NCBI GenBank assembly: GCA_026182355.1
Contig: JAPFBL010000069.1
Span: 186,001-250,000, forward strand
Source: Hermatobates lingyangjiaoensis
Taxonomy: Eukaryota; Arthropoda; Insecta; Hemiptera; Hermatobatidae
Direction: 5' to 3'
Length of the DNA stretch: 64,000 nt
Shown here: one piece after another, positions 34,100-46,530 of the stretch
Numbering within the stretch: position 1 is the stretch's first letter
Layout: each line of letters starts with the position of its first letter
Notes under the pieces: generated by a model
What the model saw: only the letters and a program-made list of their open reading frames with translations
What the model was told of the DNA's origin: nothing
The model's database searches: none
Program-made: the position numbers and the translations under genes

Positions 34100-35935
34100 T
34101 TTATACAATATATCAACATATTAATAAATTGAGAATATATCTTATTTTAACTTTATCTATAACGTGAAGTAATATTTCTACACACTTAAATTAAGAGTAA
34201 TAATCTTTTTTTTATTTTACACTTTCATAAAAAAAACAGGAGTTAAAAATATTACAGCAATACAAAACATACATTACGTAATTATTGTATTCACCTAAAG
34301 AATAATAGAATAAAATAAAAATACAGGAACAATAAAAAAATCAACTAATGAAAAATAAAGATATATTTGATTCTGTTCATTCATTTTCAAAATTGTTTTC
34401 ATGATTTTAATTTAAATTTCAGATAGTAAAAACAATTATAATGTAATTGTAATATTCATTAATTATATACTCATATAATAATTCTTAAAATACTCAAAAT
34501 CTAAAGTTGTATAGAACTTTCGGACCACTGTACAGAAGGTTGTTCCAGCATAAGACATATTAGTATGGCACTAGATGAACTTCCTGGAGTCATGGAAAGG
34601 TATGAAAGAGTGGAACATGTTTCTAGTTGACAGAACTAGGTCATAAAAATATGTTTAGCTTACAATGAAAACTGAGAATGAATACATGGAACATGTATAA
34701 CTAATAGTTCATGTTTTCATGAACAGCTGAAAAAATGTACACCCATTACTGATATGCTCAGTAATAGTAATAGTATGTAATTGTCTTAATTACGTGAGTA
34801 ATTAAGACAATTACGTCTTAATTATCACATCAAACGGAAAATTTCGACACTTCTAATTTATGATATCATCAATTTATACATAAACAAATTACTATAAAAA
34901 GATTCGTATCTTAACATCCCCTGTTATACAATTTATCATTTCGTTATGTAGTAATTTTTTATTCTGTACAATTTTTATTGTACATAAATCCTGAAGAAGC
35001 TTAGAATATTTTTCAAAACGCATTTGTTTACGAACAAACTTTCTCAGTAATCGATAATTATGGGAAATTCGTTTGAAATTATTTTGTGGATTTGATCAAC
35101 TAAAGGTTCCAAAACTAGAAGGAATGGGCCGCAAGTAACGTTTTAAATGTGCCATTCTATGTCTCACTCTAAAAATAAGCTCTGGCCATTTAAACAATAT
35201 GTTCCTCGGCGCAGTTTCAGTAAGAATTTAGTCATATCAGTGAACTCCAATTTAGTAAACCGGAAGGAGTTTTGTCTGATTAAATTGTTGATTTCTATAA
35301 TAGAAGTAGAATGAAGAATATGTCGAATGATTTTTAGATGAAAGAAGTTTTAATTAACAAAAAATGTTCATTCTGTCTATCTAAAAGCTTAAAACAATAA
35401 CTCAGAGAACCGTGCTAAATATTTGACGTATTATAAATTTTATAACCTGCTGTTACTAAAGAAAAATAAAGAAATATATATTACTCTTTTTTTTTGTACA
35501 TTGGTATGAACTATTATACCTGTTATTCATATTTCATATGAAATTGATGATGTGAATCTTACAGCTTCACTAAATTTAAAACTATATGAAAAATACAGAA
35601 CAATTACAATAAAAAGTGTGTTGTTAAAACAATAACTACAGCTTTCCATTTTAAAATATTATTTTAATTCTTTACTACTAATAACAAATTGCTCAAATAT
35701 GACTTACAAAATAGATACAAGAATGCTTTAAAATAATATAAAAACGAGGAATTTTGTACTTGATGGTAAGAATTTAAATTATTGCTCAAAGAATTTTAAC
35801 AAATAATGGACAAACTGAATATTTCATGTAAGCTTACTTAAGGTTATTTATAAATTTGTTTTTTCAGTACTATGAGTTTCTTAGGATAACAATTACGGTA
35901 TTTTTTTTTCGAAAAAAAAAATAGGTACCGAATCA
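34100..35935. other. Non-coding AT-rich stretch
   Basis: Contains a small perfect inversion at about 34780-34815 (AATTGTCTTAATTACGTGAG and its complement) and a possible decayed hammerhead-like word at 34990-35025 (CCTGAAGAAGCTTAG, then TTTTTCAAAACGC). Otherwise nothing is recognised. Confidence 0.4.
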
Positions 35936-35939
35936 CCTA

Positions 35940-36530
35940 TCTCTGTCCAGCAAAGTTGCCTGACAGTCAGCCAGCAGGCGCAACGGTTTTTCTTCCTCTT
36001 CTTTGTTTTCTCCTTCATTTTCCTTCTTCGGGTCCTTAGGTGCACTTGTGGGAGGTTGACTCCTACTAGTTAGCGTTTTTGAACCCTCCGCCCTTCAGGA
36101 GAGTGGTCTCCGGACTTCTTTGTCCTTTCTATCAAGCAGGGCAAAATGTCTGAAGCTCTTTCGGTGGTATTTTGTCCGGAGTAAGCTATTTACTCAAGGG
36201 GTCGCCTGGTACCCTTGAGGCTTCGGGTATCGAAGTTACCGTAAGTTACCGGGTACCGTTACGTCGTAATACAGTAACCCCTGTATCATCCATCCTTCGG
36301 AATGGATCGCATAACGCCTTGGATTGGAGCTGGTATAAGAGGAGAGGATTTGGGAAGTTGGAAGGACATAAAACGAAGGTGGTCAGGCCCAGCCCCTGGT
36401 CAGCTTCTCCTCCTCTTTCGTTCGGAGTTGAGTCTAGAAGCTATAGAGGCGCATAGTCACTCCATTACTACCCCTATTTTATATTTTCTCGCTTATATCT
36501 TTTTAATATTTTGACATAGAGATGATTCAA
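35940..36530 (+). other. GC-richer segment, probable mobile-element fragment
   Basis: Base composition differs sharply from both flanks. It contains short palindromes (GGGTACC..GGTACC words near 36205-36260). A 94-codon frame (36172-36456) and an overlapping 70-codon frame exist, neither with a motif I recognise. It may be the 5' or 3' region of a retroelement. Confidence 0.3.
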
Positions 36531-38439
36531 GACGCCTTTCACACACACAACTTCAAAACTAATTAAGTGATAACGCTATGGTTCACTAGTGCAATAAAAG
36601 CAGCAAAAACAGAGGGTAAAAAGGTGCTAAAAGTCTGTAATTTTGCATTTTGTAATTTAATATCGTGGATGAGGTATTTGAAGGAGATGACAAATCCTAT
36701 TAATAATTACTTTGTACGAGTATCATCAGAGATAGTGCATTGATCGATGAAAACTTCAAGATTAGTTAGAATGCATTCTTATCAAGTGTTATCTCTTGGG
36801 TATTGAAGTATTAAAACGAAAGAAGTTGCTGTCTGAGACTGTCGAGGTGAGCACAAAAATGATCGGAAAACTGATATTTCATGTTATAATTCTAAATTTC
36901 ATAAGAATATTGTTTATCTTGTTGGTACACTCGTTTAATCCTTGAATGCATAATTTAGTTTCAAATATGATTATTTTTAATAGGTCAGAAAGGTTATTCA
37001 AAGGACAATAGTGGGACATTTTAAATTAAAATTCTGTAGTACTTGAATCCGCTTTTTTAACTTCCTATGAAATACAAAATTAATGAGTGCTTTGAAACAT
37101 TATAAAACAAAGGTTCATTAGGTTTAATTGTAAACCACCAAAATCTTGTCTCAATAAATAATTTTTTTCCTTCTTCGTTAAAATTTCATTTACATGGTCA
37201 TCTATAAACTTGAATAATCAAGTAAAGCTGACTTAATTATTACAATAACTTTATACTTATTTATAATAATAGTCAAATTAACTAGAGTGAATAGCGGTTT
37301 TTTAGAACCCTTAGCTATAAACGAAATTTGTCACAAGTTAAAATGTCCATCCAGTTCATTAAGTCCTTTTCATTTTTCAACCCTTGTTTTTTGGAAAAAG
37401 GAATGCGGTGAATACTAATTCAGCTACTTTTTGACGTATATTTTACATCACATTCATTAAAAATTCCGAAAAGCGCCAAGAAATAGCAGACAGGAGAGAG
37501 TAAACTCCTAAATTATTTTCTCTCTATTTTTCTTATTTATTACTTTGCCACTTATGTTCTCTCTTCCCATCACGTTTCACAAATGATCTTGATTAGTTCT
37601 TTTAGTGGCTGAAAAGAAGTACTCTCAGTTTCTATCCATCGCTTACCAGAGTGTTTGGTTTTTTCCTTTTCCCCCTCCTGATAAGGATTTATCTTAAAAT
37701 GATTGAATGTGTTTGTCTTTTAATATATTTTCAAGTTTATTTCTGCATAAATACTCAGATATATGATATCTATTTAGACCTAATTACAAGATTTGGTAGT
37801 AAAAACATGAAAGAAATCGACAGTCCAAACTACTGTAAAAATTCAGAAAGGTGACTAAAATCTTTCAGCCAAATCAACTAGACTTTTTTTTTGGTGAACA
37901 CTAGAGGTTGCCTTTTATGAAACATGAATTTCTGATTTCAATCAGTTTTTAACCTAAGTTTTCAGCACCATTCATTATACGATTCGCAGCGTGGTAAGAA
38001 TTTTAATTAAGATGTTTCCCAGGCTCTGTCAGATATTTTGTGCCAACCAGTTAAAATATTTTCACCCCTTATCATTTTTACACTACAGATTCAAAAAAAC
38101 AGATCATCAACGTAAAATTTAATGAATTCGACTTTGTAATGATGTTCATTATTGCAGTAGTTCAATAACTCATTTCTCACTAATTAGCAAGAACTGCTGG
38201 TATAGAAGACTCTACTGGGAATTGCAATCATTGTTTATATGTAACTCCATCGAATTTAGAATATCTATCTTTACATATAAGATTTAGTAAGGAAAGAAAT
38301 GTATAATTTGATAAACAAATAAAATATAAGAAACGCTTAAATTAAAGACTAGAATTCAATTGTTTGCATGCTCTTGTATATAAATTATTGTAAATAGAAA
38401 ATTAAACTAAATATACTCGTACTAATTTAGTAACATGAT

Positions 38440-38775
38440 TTCACAATAAAAACGTGAAATAACAATCAACGCTCAAACCACAATGAGCTATGAGAAAAAA
38501 AAAAGACTAGAATAAGCGGCTTTCGTCTGAGACAAATCCCAAACAAAGATTAGAAACATCCGGTGAGGAGTTAAGTAGAGTGGGAGGTATGACAAATATT
38601 TTAGAAGGTGTAATATGCAGGAAAGGAGAATTGTATAGTGAGAGATGTTAGGGTAAGCAAAGGAGTACAGGAAGAAAAAGTAAAAAACTATGTGGTAGCT
38701 GTCAACCCCGTTATATGAGGCCACTGCCCTCGTCTGTACTGTGTCAAGTACTTATTGTGGTTTGAACGTTGACTG
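38440..38775. mobile_element. Longer AGATCT-related element
   Basis: The ends are family-like (cgtgaaataacaatcaac, then cttattgtggtttgaacg). The interior matches 27760-27900 (gagtgggaggtatgac, gtaagcaaaggagtacagg). The core region is deleted (aagactagaataagcggc). 43300-43560 is a third, shorter relative. Confidence 0.65.
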
Positions 38776-39196
38776 ATACCTATTTAAATGCAATATAATA
38801 TCTTCAGCTAAAGTGGTATTATTTTGTTTCAAATTGTATTGAAAAATGAAGCATATAAGAGTAGAAATAAAATAAAATGGAGTGTAAGGTTCATTTGAGA
38901 CAGTTACAAAATAGGTAAGGTAGTACTTAAAGCAAAAAAAAAAAATGTAGCTATCAAGTTATTTGTCTATTTATTTCTTCTGAAGTGGTTTAAGGTTTCA
39001 CTAAATCAAGATTGTTATTGAAGAAGAAGTTGGTAACTTATAACAAGATTATGTAAGTTACAATGGCAGAAGATAGGAAAGTTAAGGAGGGTAATTATGA
39101 TTGGCTAAATGGACAGAGATGGAAATATTAATTGCAGAGGCCTGATTGAAGGAGGTGAGAGACCCTAAGCAAACAGCCTACCTGCCTTCACCCTTT

Positions 39197-39291
39197 CTAG
39201 AAGGGCATTTCTCTAATGAGTTCTATCATTCTAGAGCCATGCTTGTGTCCACAAGGCTCCATTTCACGAATCACGGATACCGTCTCTTCAA
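39197..39291 (-). CDS. Candidate terminal exon of an unidentified gene
   Basis: After a good acceptor (gagtttgatttcag) the frame reads EETVSVIREMEPCGHKHG, SRMIELIREMPF and a stop. It begins with two bases that complete a codon left by the exon at 41257-41337 (G plus TT gives valine). The residue mix is that of a helical protein and codons look unbiased, but I recognise no family. Whether the stop is real or a donor lies earlier is open. Confidence 0.35.
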
Positions 39292-40482
39292 CTGAAATCA
39301 AACTCACTGTATCGCTATACCTCTTATGTTTTACAACACTAATATATTACAAACTACATCTAGGAAATGTCTTGAAGTCGATTTTATCAAACAGTCATTG
39401 AAATTACTTAGGAAATGCAATACATTCATATGAGGGAAGGAGATAGAGTACTACTTGAGAGGTTAAACGGATATTGCGAAATAATAGAGAGGGACAGATA
39501 TCCAAGCCAGAGAAGAAAGAAAGAATAACAAAGTTTCAAGAAACAAAAATTTTGATAGCTCTTAAAATAATTCATACTTATTAGTCGTTAGAAATTACTT
39601 TGAATTTGAATTCTTCATACTTATTTTAGATGGTTTTACGGATTTTCACATTCTGAGATTCCCCTATTCTATATCGAGAGGAGGTGAAGGAGCGTGATGA
39701 TATACTGAATAGTTGGTCAATATCGAAATGATGGTGAACATAGTAAAAGTAATAGACTTGATTGATCGTGATGGTGTTCATGATTGATATTCATGATAAG
39801 ACGATTGAGAGCATTGTGATGTGCGGAGTACTTCTTAGTCAATATCAATTTATAAGGGTGTACACATTTCAAATGTAAGCAGAAAACTTCTGCTTGGAAA
39901 AAGAAAACTTCTCCGTTAAGTCTTGGAAAAAGTTAATAAGACTATCTTATTAACTATTAGAATATCCTATTTTAAATCTTTGCAATATTAGCATAGTTTG
40001 TAAAATTTTTATGAATTTAAGATTTAAAAGAATGCTTTAATAGTGCTACAATGTTCAAACCTTGACGTCCTATTAAATTAGAAAATCTCCACCTTCTATT
40101 GTTACTTATCAAATTTTCTTACTTTTAACAACTTTGATCATTAATTTTTTGACGGTTATTCTTTACTGTAACTTTATTTTACACTTTATGAAACTGAATT
40201 TTGTCAAAGTTTCTGTTATCTCTTGCGAGATCATTAAAGGAATAAATTTTCTAAATTGCATGGTCTGTCAGTCCTAGTTTTTTCATTGTGTTGGTGAGTA
40301 AACATGGATTATCGGAAAGCATTATTTTATTTTTACATAATATTAATTTATAATAAAATTAATATATTAATGAACATGTTAATATTATTATTTTAACATT
40401 ATTAATTAATGATTCGTAATATTTAATAAACTATGATTCAAAAAAGTTATCAACTTTGGATTGAATGGTAATATTCACATAC

Positions 40483-41032
40483 CATTGGCGTAGGAACCAT
40501 TTATGTCGCCTGAGGCGGTCGTAAGATTTGCCCCCCATCCCGCCGGGTCTTGATAATCCATTAAACCCCAAATCTCCAGAAAGTCTTCAAAATATTTATT
40601 TTCATGGAATTACAATCAAGGATCTAATTTTATACTGCTGTTATTAGTCCCAGACTTTCATCTTATTATAGTACTCGTATACATAAAAAATCATCATCAA
40701 AAACAACCAATGATTTTTCAAAACAAAAACTTATAATTCAAATAATAAAAAAATGTTAAATTAAATTAACTGGCTACGCAAACACATAATAAACTTTCAC
40801 AATTTTATGAAAATAATTTTGAAAAATTTTAAAATAAATTTATTTTTAATTTGATATATTACAGTTGAAAAATCTATTTAAAAACAGTATTACAAACATA
40901 AAAACAATTACAACAATAAAATCCCAATTTTGTTTAAAATTTCAGATTTTTTTGTTAGCTTTTTATGATTTTAACTTTTTTGTATTTCGTATTTTTACAC
41001 CCTTAAAATGCCGCCTCCTTGCTAAGCCACTG
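40483..41032. mobile_element. hAT-like nonautonomous element
   Basis: Left end CATTGGCGTAGGAACC and right end GCTAAGCCACTG are inverted relatives of the CAGTGGCGTAGC hAT terminus. The flanking 8-mers TCACATAC (40475-40482) and CCATATAC (41033-41040) agree at six of eight positions, a decayed target duplication. There is no coding capacity. 16744-17362 and 18286-18830 are relatives. Confidence 0.65.
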
Positions 41033-41256
41033 CCATATACATACCTAGTAATGTAAACCTTGAAAAGAGAATATCATTTTAGATGACAGTAGTTTATGTA
41101 GTGAGCTAAAAGCAGAAATAGTTTTTCATTAAAATGATTTGAGTTTAGTTGATCATTTAAGGTCACAGGAAATAATCTGTCATTTTGTTATTTTTTAATA
41201 ATTATGCATTTCAATTACTTAATAATTCCATATTATTATAAAAAAAAACATCATAC

Positions 41257-41337
41257 CTCGTGAATCCATGCAGTAGACTCCAAACAGTTTTGCACGTTGT
41301 GCGTCTTCAAGTGGCACTGATAATAATTGGAGAATCC
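41257..41337 (-). CDS. Candidate internal exon of an unidentified gene
   Basis: 81 nt between an acceptor (tttataccag) and a donor (GTATGA). The frame reads ILQLLSVPLEDAQRAKLF then GVYCMDSR. It starts with two bases of a codon and ends with one. These phases fit the exon at 61716-61759 upstream and 39197-39291 downstream. It looks like genuine coding sequence of a soluble helical protein, but I cannot name it. Confidence 0.45.
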
Positions 41338-41599
41338 CTGGTATAAATACCTATTAAGCAGGTAGTTTTAGTGTATGCCTAGATCTCCTATTATTAATAT
41401 TTGTTTCATTTTACTTATACCTGATTTTATTCTTCTATAATTTGAATCATCGCTGTCAAGTCCGTCCTGCTGTCTTTTCTACTGTTCTAGCCATTCTATT
41501 ATTGGCTTAAATAGTTTATTCCTTTGATGATTAATCTGTTCATTTATTAAATTATCTGCGTTTATCTTTATATATTTCTGTTTCATATAATAATATATG

Positions 41600-41757
41600 A
41601 TCAAACCACAATATGAAATAGGAAAACAAGAGTAAGATCTTTCAACCGTAACAAGTGGTCTTCGTCAGAGTCAAAAACCCAATTTGTTTTCCCATTTCAT
41701 ATTGTGGTTTGACCATTGATTGCTATTTTACGTGTTTATGTGAAATTCGTTTATATA
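41600..41757. mobile_element. AGATCT-family PLE fold-back, right arm truncated
   Basis: A full left arm (cttcgtcagagtcaaaaacc) is joined to only the outer part of the right arm (TTGTTTTCCCATTTCATATT onwards), so the core of the right arm is deleted. Confidence 0.75.
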
Positions 41758-42004
41758 ATAATATGCATGTATCTTATTAAAAATTCTTTGAGAATAATAA
41801 TTAGTAATGCAGATCATTTTTCTTAGTATAATTTTGAATAAATTAATGTTAATGAAAATTATCGAAGATATTGTTTGCTTTATGGTTTGTATTTTTAAAA
41901 ATGAAAGAAATGAAACATTTACTAGGTCTACATGAGCAATACTTTAAGTAATTGGAATAGCGAAAAGTATTTTATGAATTTTTTATTTGTTTATTTTAAT
42001 CTGA

Positions 42005-42300
42005 AGGTGGTTCATATCTTGGAAAACTTAAATTACTTGATAGATGCCACTAAACAAATTAAACAGGTCATCAACAGAACATTGGCTAAAAATTTTAATA
42101 CAACTCATAGAAGGTAAAACCATTATGAACATGGGAAGGATACTGAAGGTTTAAAATTGGGTTCCTCCTGATTTCAATGATACTCAGGAAAACCAAATAT
42201 TGACAATGAACGCATGTTTGTTGCCATGGAACCATAAATATTCTATTATTGCAATGAATTGTCCCTGTCGACAAAAAATGGATTTTCTATCCTAATAACA
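42005..42300 (+). pseudogene. Mariner-type transposase pseudogene fragment
   Basis: Two frames are needed. The first reads TLAKNFNTTHRR, corresponding to the helix-turn-helix segment LAE.FN.SHTT. After a frameshift the second reads NWVPPDFNDTQENQILTM, then NACLLPWNHKY and CPCRQKMDFL, the mariner order of WVPHEL.e.q...R......LL.R......, (I)vT.DEKW. The catalytic aspartate motif is not preserved (DEKW has become RQKM), and there is at least one in-frame stop. It is a dead copy. Confidence 0.75.
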
Positions 42301-42779
42301 ATAATCAAGTTCAGGTTGAAAGTTAGACCAAATTCAATATCCTTGGTTTTGAAACGATCGCCAAACTCAAGAGAGGTCGTGCTCTTTTTATAGTAGAGTA
42401 CGGAAAAAATTGGTTCTTTATGAGGTTTTCAGAAATTTTTAAAGTAGAAAATCCAATGGAAAATGAGAAAAGTTGAATTAAACTGATATATTGTAATTTT
42501 TTTTGTATATCTAAATTTATCGAAAAATAATTTCTTCATTTAGAAAACTGATATAATGATATTAATAAGCAAACAGATGTGTAATTTAAAGTTTTATATA
42601 TTTATGAGAATACATAAGGTATGAGTTACCTTATATACTAATATTAAATAGTATACGTTTATTAATAGTAAAATTACTATTAGCTTGTAAATAGTTGTGT
42701 AATTTGTTACCGGATAGTAAAGTAAAAAATAATTGTTGAGCTGTTAAAGGTGTAAATAAGTTCAAGGGTCAGCAGGTCC

Positions 42780-43010
42780 ATATTTCATATCTCCCACTTC
42801 TGAAGAAAGCGTGATTTTTCTGGTCTCGCTAGAGATAAATTGTTTTTCCTATCTCTCTCAGACTCTCTCTTCCTCTATTCCTGTCTCTTGAAGTTGGCTT
42901 CGGGACAGTTGACAATGGCCTCCGTCGAGACCAATAAAGGGCCTAGCCACCCCCAAAGGGCCAGCCCATCTGGCCCTTACAGCGCCCATAATGGAGGCCT
43001 GTAGTCAGCA
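42780..43010. other. GC-richer segment of unknown origin
   Basis: GGCC-rich words (agggcctagccacccccaaa, gggccagcccatctggccct) and CT-rich sequence lie in AT-rich flanks. Likely a mobile-element fragment. Confidence 0.3.
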
Positions 43011-43299
43011 AAACATCTCACTCCCTCGCTCTTAAATAACTAATGAAATAACTCTGCCTGCTGAAAATCATTCTTCAGTCTTTCCTCAAAATATACACTT
43101 TTATACAACTGTATATGCCACTTATTCTCAACTATCTTCTCTTTGTTTTTACTGCAAACACTTTTTTGATCTTCAGTTTGTAGTCTGTATTTTAGCAACA
43201 TTCTACGATCCATTCAACAAAACTTTAACAAAATACTATTTACTTTTCCTTCTCAACACCTGGAGTTATTTAATCTAGATATTATAGCTGTCATCCATA

Positions 43300-43560
43300 A
43301 CAAGATTTCACAATAAACACGTGAAATAACAATCAACGTCCAAAACCGCAATAAAAAAAAAACTGTCTTTATCATTTCCTGCAGTGTACACCCTTTAAAA
43401 TACCTCTCTTGTCTACAATTCTTCTCAACACCTATCATATGTTTCTTCATCTTTGCTTTCAGTTAGGAATTGACTCTTACAAAGACCGCTTGTTACAGTT
43501 GAAACATCATAGTCTTTTTTCTGATTTCTTACTGTGGTTTGGACATTCATAATAGCTTGA
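43300..43560. mobile_element. Longer AGATCT-related element, degraded
   Basis: The ends read cacgtgaaataacaatcaac and, inverted, actgtggtttggacattc. The right side has aaagaccgcttgttacag and ttgaaacatcatagtc. The centre holds the TGTACACCCTTTAAAATACC block also found (inverted) at about 27785-27810. Confidence 0.6.
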
Positions 43561-43569
43561 ATATCAGTT

Positions 43570-44830
43570 TTAATATCCATAGATTGTAAATAAATTTAAT
43601 GTTTTAAAGTGGTTTATCTTTGCCAAGCAGAATTCAAGTATATTTACTATGTATGAGTTTTATCTTATTTTGATAAAACTAGAAGATAAAACAAATATTT
43701 GTCAATAATAATTATACACATCATTCAATCATGAAAACAGTCCTGGGCTGGAAATTTATATATGCTGGTAGTTGTGACCGTTTTTTTTTTTAAAGTTATG
43801 AGTCTAAAGGGCAAACACTATGATAGCTCCATAGTTTACAATAATTTTCACTCTGCATGTTTCAAACACGACAAGTAATGAAAGCTGATATTTATTATTT
43901 AAATGCATGAATATTGTTAGTCCCCGTGATTATTTAAAATTACATACTAAATAATATTGCTTAAGTCATACACTGATTGCAAGGTATCATTTACTAAAGT
44001 AATTTATTCTTAAGTCAGCAATATACACTACAAGTTCCAGAGTTGTCCCATAAAGCCTTCTGTACTTCCATACATTTGTGATGTTTGTTTTCATTGTTTC
44101 AAAACCTTGCATACAATAGTAATAAAATAAAACATTTTGAACTTAATATAGTAGTAAAACAACTGAGTGTATTATTTTTTTCTCTAATAAAAATTTCTTT
44201 AATTGTATGTATATTGTAGATTAAAATAGGCATTAAGTGAAGTAATTTGTAATAAATACTGATATCTTCTAATTTATAAGAAAGAAAATTTACTTAAGGA
44301 AATGGTAGAAAGTGAAAAGAGGAAAATTGAGAGGCTCATTTACTTGTTAATTGAATAGAATTGTTTGTTTTTGTGAAAGAAAGAGAAAGGGGCTATAATT
44401 AATGCTGATGAGCTGCCTACTCTGAATGAAATGAATAGAAGTAATGGAGAGTTTGAGGAAAAAGTTTTAGTTATCGCTAATGCAAGGGACATGAATTTAG
44501 CCAGTTAACAGGATTGATTATACTTATGCTAGTCGTCGCAAACTCACTCCAATTACTAAAGAACAAAGCTATGCGGATCGCGTTGGGCTGCCAGAGTTAC
44601 ATCCGTGTTCTCCAATTACTGAAGACCGTCTGCATTGCACCTTACTTATAACTCGAGTAATTATACTTGCAATAGTTGGACTTATTTCAATTAATGCTAT
44701 AATTGTACTCATAAGCAGTAACAAAAACTTGATAACTGAGAGAACTTATGAGACTAGAGTCTACATTATTTTCTTTGAAACTCTGTGGAACATTATTTCA
44801 AATACAAGTGGCATACAACTTACAACTAGG
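43570..44830. other. Non-coding AT-rich stretch
   Basis: No gene recognised. 44520-44650 has near-balanced base composition and the duplicated phrase 'ccaattactaaag / ccaattactgaag', but the frames are broken. Confidence 0.4.
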
Positions 44831-44983
44831 TTCGGTTCTAACCAATCCTAAGAAATATCTTAGTCTTTTTTCTGATTTAGTCTTACTGTGGTTTAGATAT
44901 TAATGTTTACTTCATGTGTTTATTTTTTAACGTTCATATAAACTAGAATTTTCAAAAGAACACACGAAAAAGAAATCACTGAA

Positions 44984-45022
44984 ACTCACTACTATATTTC
45001 GATGCCTCCTCATCAGGAATAT
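44984..45022 (-). ncRNA. Hammerhead-like core, third ATAT family
   Basis: On the minus strand CTGATGA is followed by a short stem II (GA..TC around ggca), then GAA, the palindrome ATAT and A. Stem I is weak. A decayed copy lies at about 52838-52880 (minus). Confidence 0.4.
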
Positions 45023-45027
45023 ATGTG

Positions 45028-45063
<36 letters not shown>

Positions 45064-45665
45064 AACTAACAAGTTTTAACTATAACAAACAAATTAACAT
45101 TACATACAAATTATATACGACGTTTCGGTCAGCTCTGACCATCTTCAGGCACTAATAACAATTCATAACAGAACTCAAATACAAAAATAAGAACTATCTA
45201 AATTATTAACACAATTATTAACATCCTAACAGAATAAGAAATATTTACATGAATTGAGTGGGAGGTTATACAGGTTATAGCAACCCTGAGGACCGTTATA
45301 ACCTGTATAACCTCCCACTCAATTCATGTAAATATTTCTTATTCTGTTAGGATGCTATTAATTAAAAGTACTAACGAATTTGACAAATTCGTTAGTACTT
45401 TTAATTAATAGCAACCCTGAGGACCGTTATAACCTGTATAACCTCCCACTCAATTCATGTAAATATTTCTTATTCTGTTAGGATGTTAATAATTGTGTTA
45501 ATAATTTAGATAGTTCTTATTTTTGTATTTGAGTTCTGTTATGAATTGTTATTAGTGCCTGAAGATGGTCAGAGCTGACCGAAACGTCGTATATAATTTG
45601 TATGTAATGTTAATTTGTTTGTTATAGTTAAAACTTGTTAGTTAATAAAATGGAAGTCAAGAATA
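45064..45665. mobile_element. Fold-back PLE element, ACGT family, with nested palindromes
   Basis: The outer arms are inverted copies. Cores lie at 45115-45152 (minus) and 45555-45592 (plus): stem I GTGC/GTAT, CTGAAGA, stem II GGTCA/TGACC, GAA, ACGT, C. The centre contains a second inversion (about 45250-45345) and a third, short perfect palindrome (about 45355-45410). The left side starts at (TA)n 45028-45063. Confidence 0.8.
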
Positions 45666-45725
45666 AATCTTTTGGTGAATTACTTTATATTTTACCAGAA
45701 AGGTGGAAATCCATATATATATATA
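45649..45725 (+). pseudogene. PLE open reading frame start, truncated at (TA)n
   Basis: The ATG lies 57 bp after the ACGT hammerhead-like core, and the frame reads MEVKNKSFGELLYILPERWK before entering (TA)n. It shares KSFGELLY with the start at 2239. The placement shows that the PLE protein begins just downstream of the pseudo-LTR. Confidence 0.6.
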
Positions 45726-45732
45726 TATATAT

Positions 45733-45764
<32 letters not shown>

Positions 45765-45771
45765 TGGTATA

Positions 45772-45895
45772 AATAGGCAGCAGATCTTCTTTTAAACAAG
45801 TATCATTAAAATTAACCGCAGTCTCGGCATTCACGATCTTAAGACTGAGAGATTCGATCCTACGAACTAACCTCCTGCTAACAGGGTTCAACTGA
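45772..45895 (-). pseudogene. PLE N-terminal coding fragment
   Basis: The minus frame reads NPVSRRLVRRIESLSLKI, then VNAETAVNFNDTCLKEDLLP and IYTN before (TA)n. It is the outer end of the left arm of the large inversion that follows. Confidence 0.75.
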
Positions 45896-46257
45896 AAAGG
45901 AGTTGGCCAAGTGACATGTTAAATTAAAATCGATGACTCATGCTTAGTCATTGCTATAAATAGATTAAAAGGATAGTACAGGTTAATGTAAAGAGAAGGT
46001 GAAAGGTCAATAATGAACAAGAAACAAGCGGTTAGAATAAAAGAGTTGAAAGTCCAAGAAATTCAAGAAAGGCCAAGTGACATGTTAAGTTAAACTCGAT
46101 GACTCATGCTTAGTCATTGCTATAAATAGATTAAAATCGATGACTCATGCTTAGTCATTGCTAAAAATAGATTAAAAGGATAGTACAGGTTAATATAAAG
46201 AGAAGGTTAAAGGTCAACGGTATAACTGGACTAATAGAGAATAAATAGATTAAGAAA

Positions 46258-46297
<40 letters not shown>

Positions 46298-46490
46298 TTA
46301 ATAATAATTAATAATAATAATAATTAAGATTAATAGTAAACTAGAAAAGATATATTAAATAACGAGTTGAAAGAGAGTAAGAATTAAAAGGGAAGGTATA
46401 GTTAGTTAGAAAAAGAAAGAAAAGTTTATAGTTAGTTAGTTATAAGGAAAAGAATAATAATAATAAATATAAGAAAAGTAAACGTATTGA

Positions 46491-46530
46491 GTGCGCAAGC
46501 TTTCGACATCACAGATGTCATCGACGGGCT
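46491..46530 (-). ncRNA. Hammerhead-like core, left copy
   Basis: On the minus strand TCGATGA is followed by CATC/GATG around TGT, then TCGAA, the palindrome AGCT and T. The inverted copy at 47000-47037 (plus) is identical. The core strand differs from CTGATGA at two positions (C3, U4), so activity is doubtful. Confidence 0.5.

Noticed and set aside
44640..44700. CTGAAGACCGTCTGC as a hammerhead start
   Set aside because: That reading is not in the sequence: the word there is ACTGAAGACCG with no GAA-palindrome downstream at the right distance.
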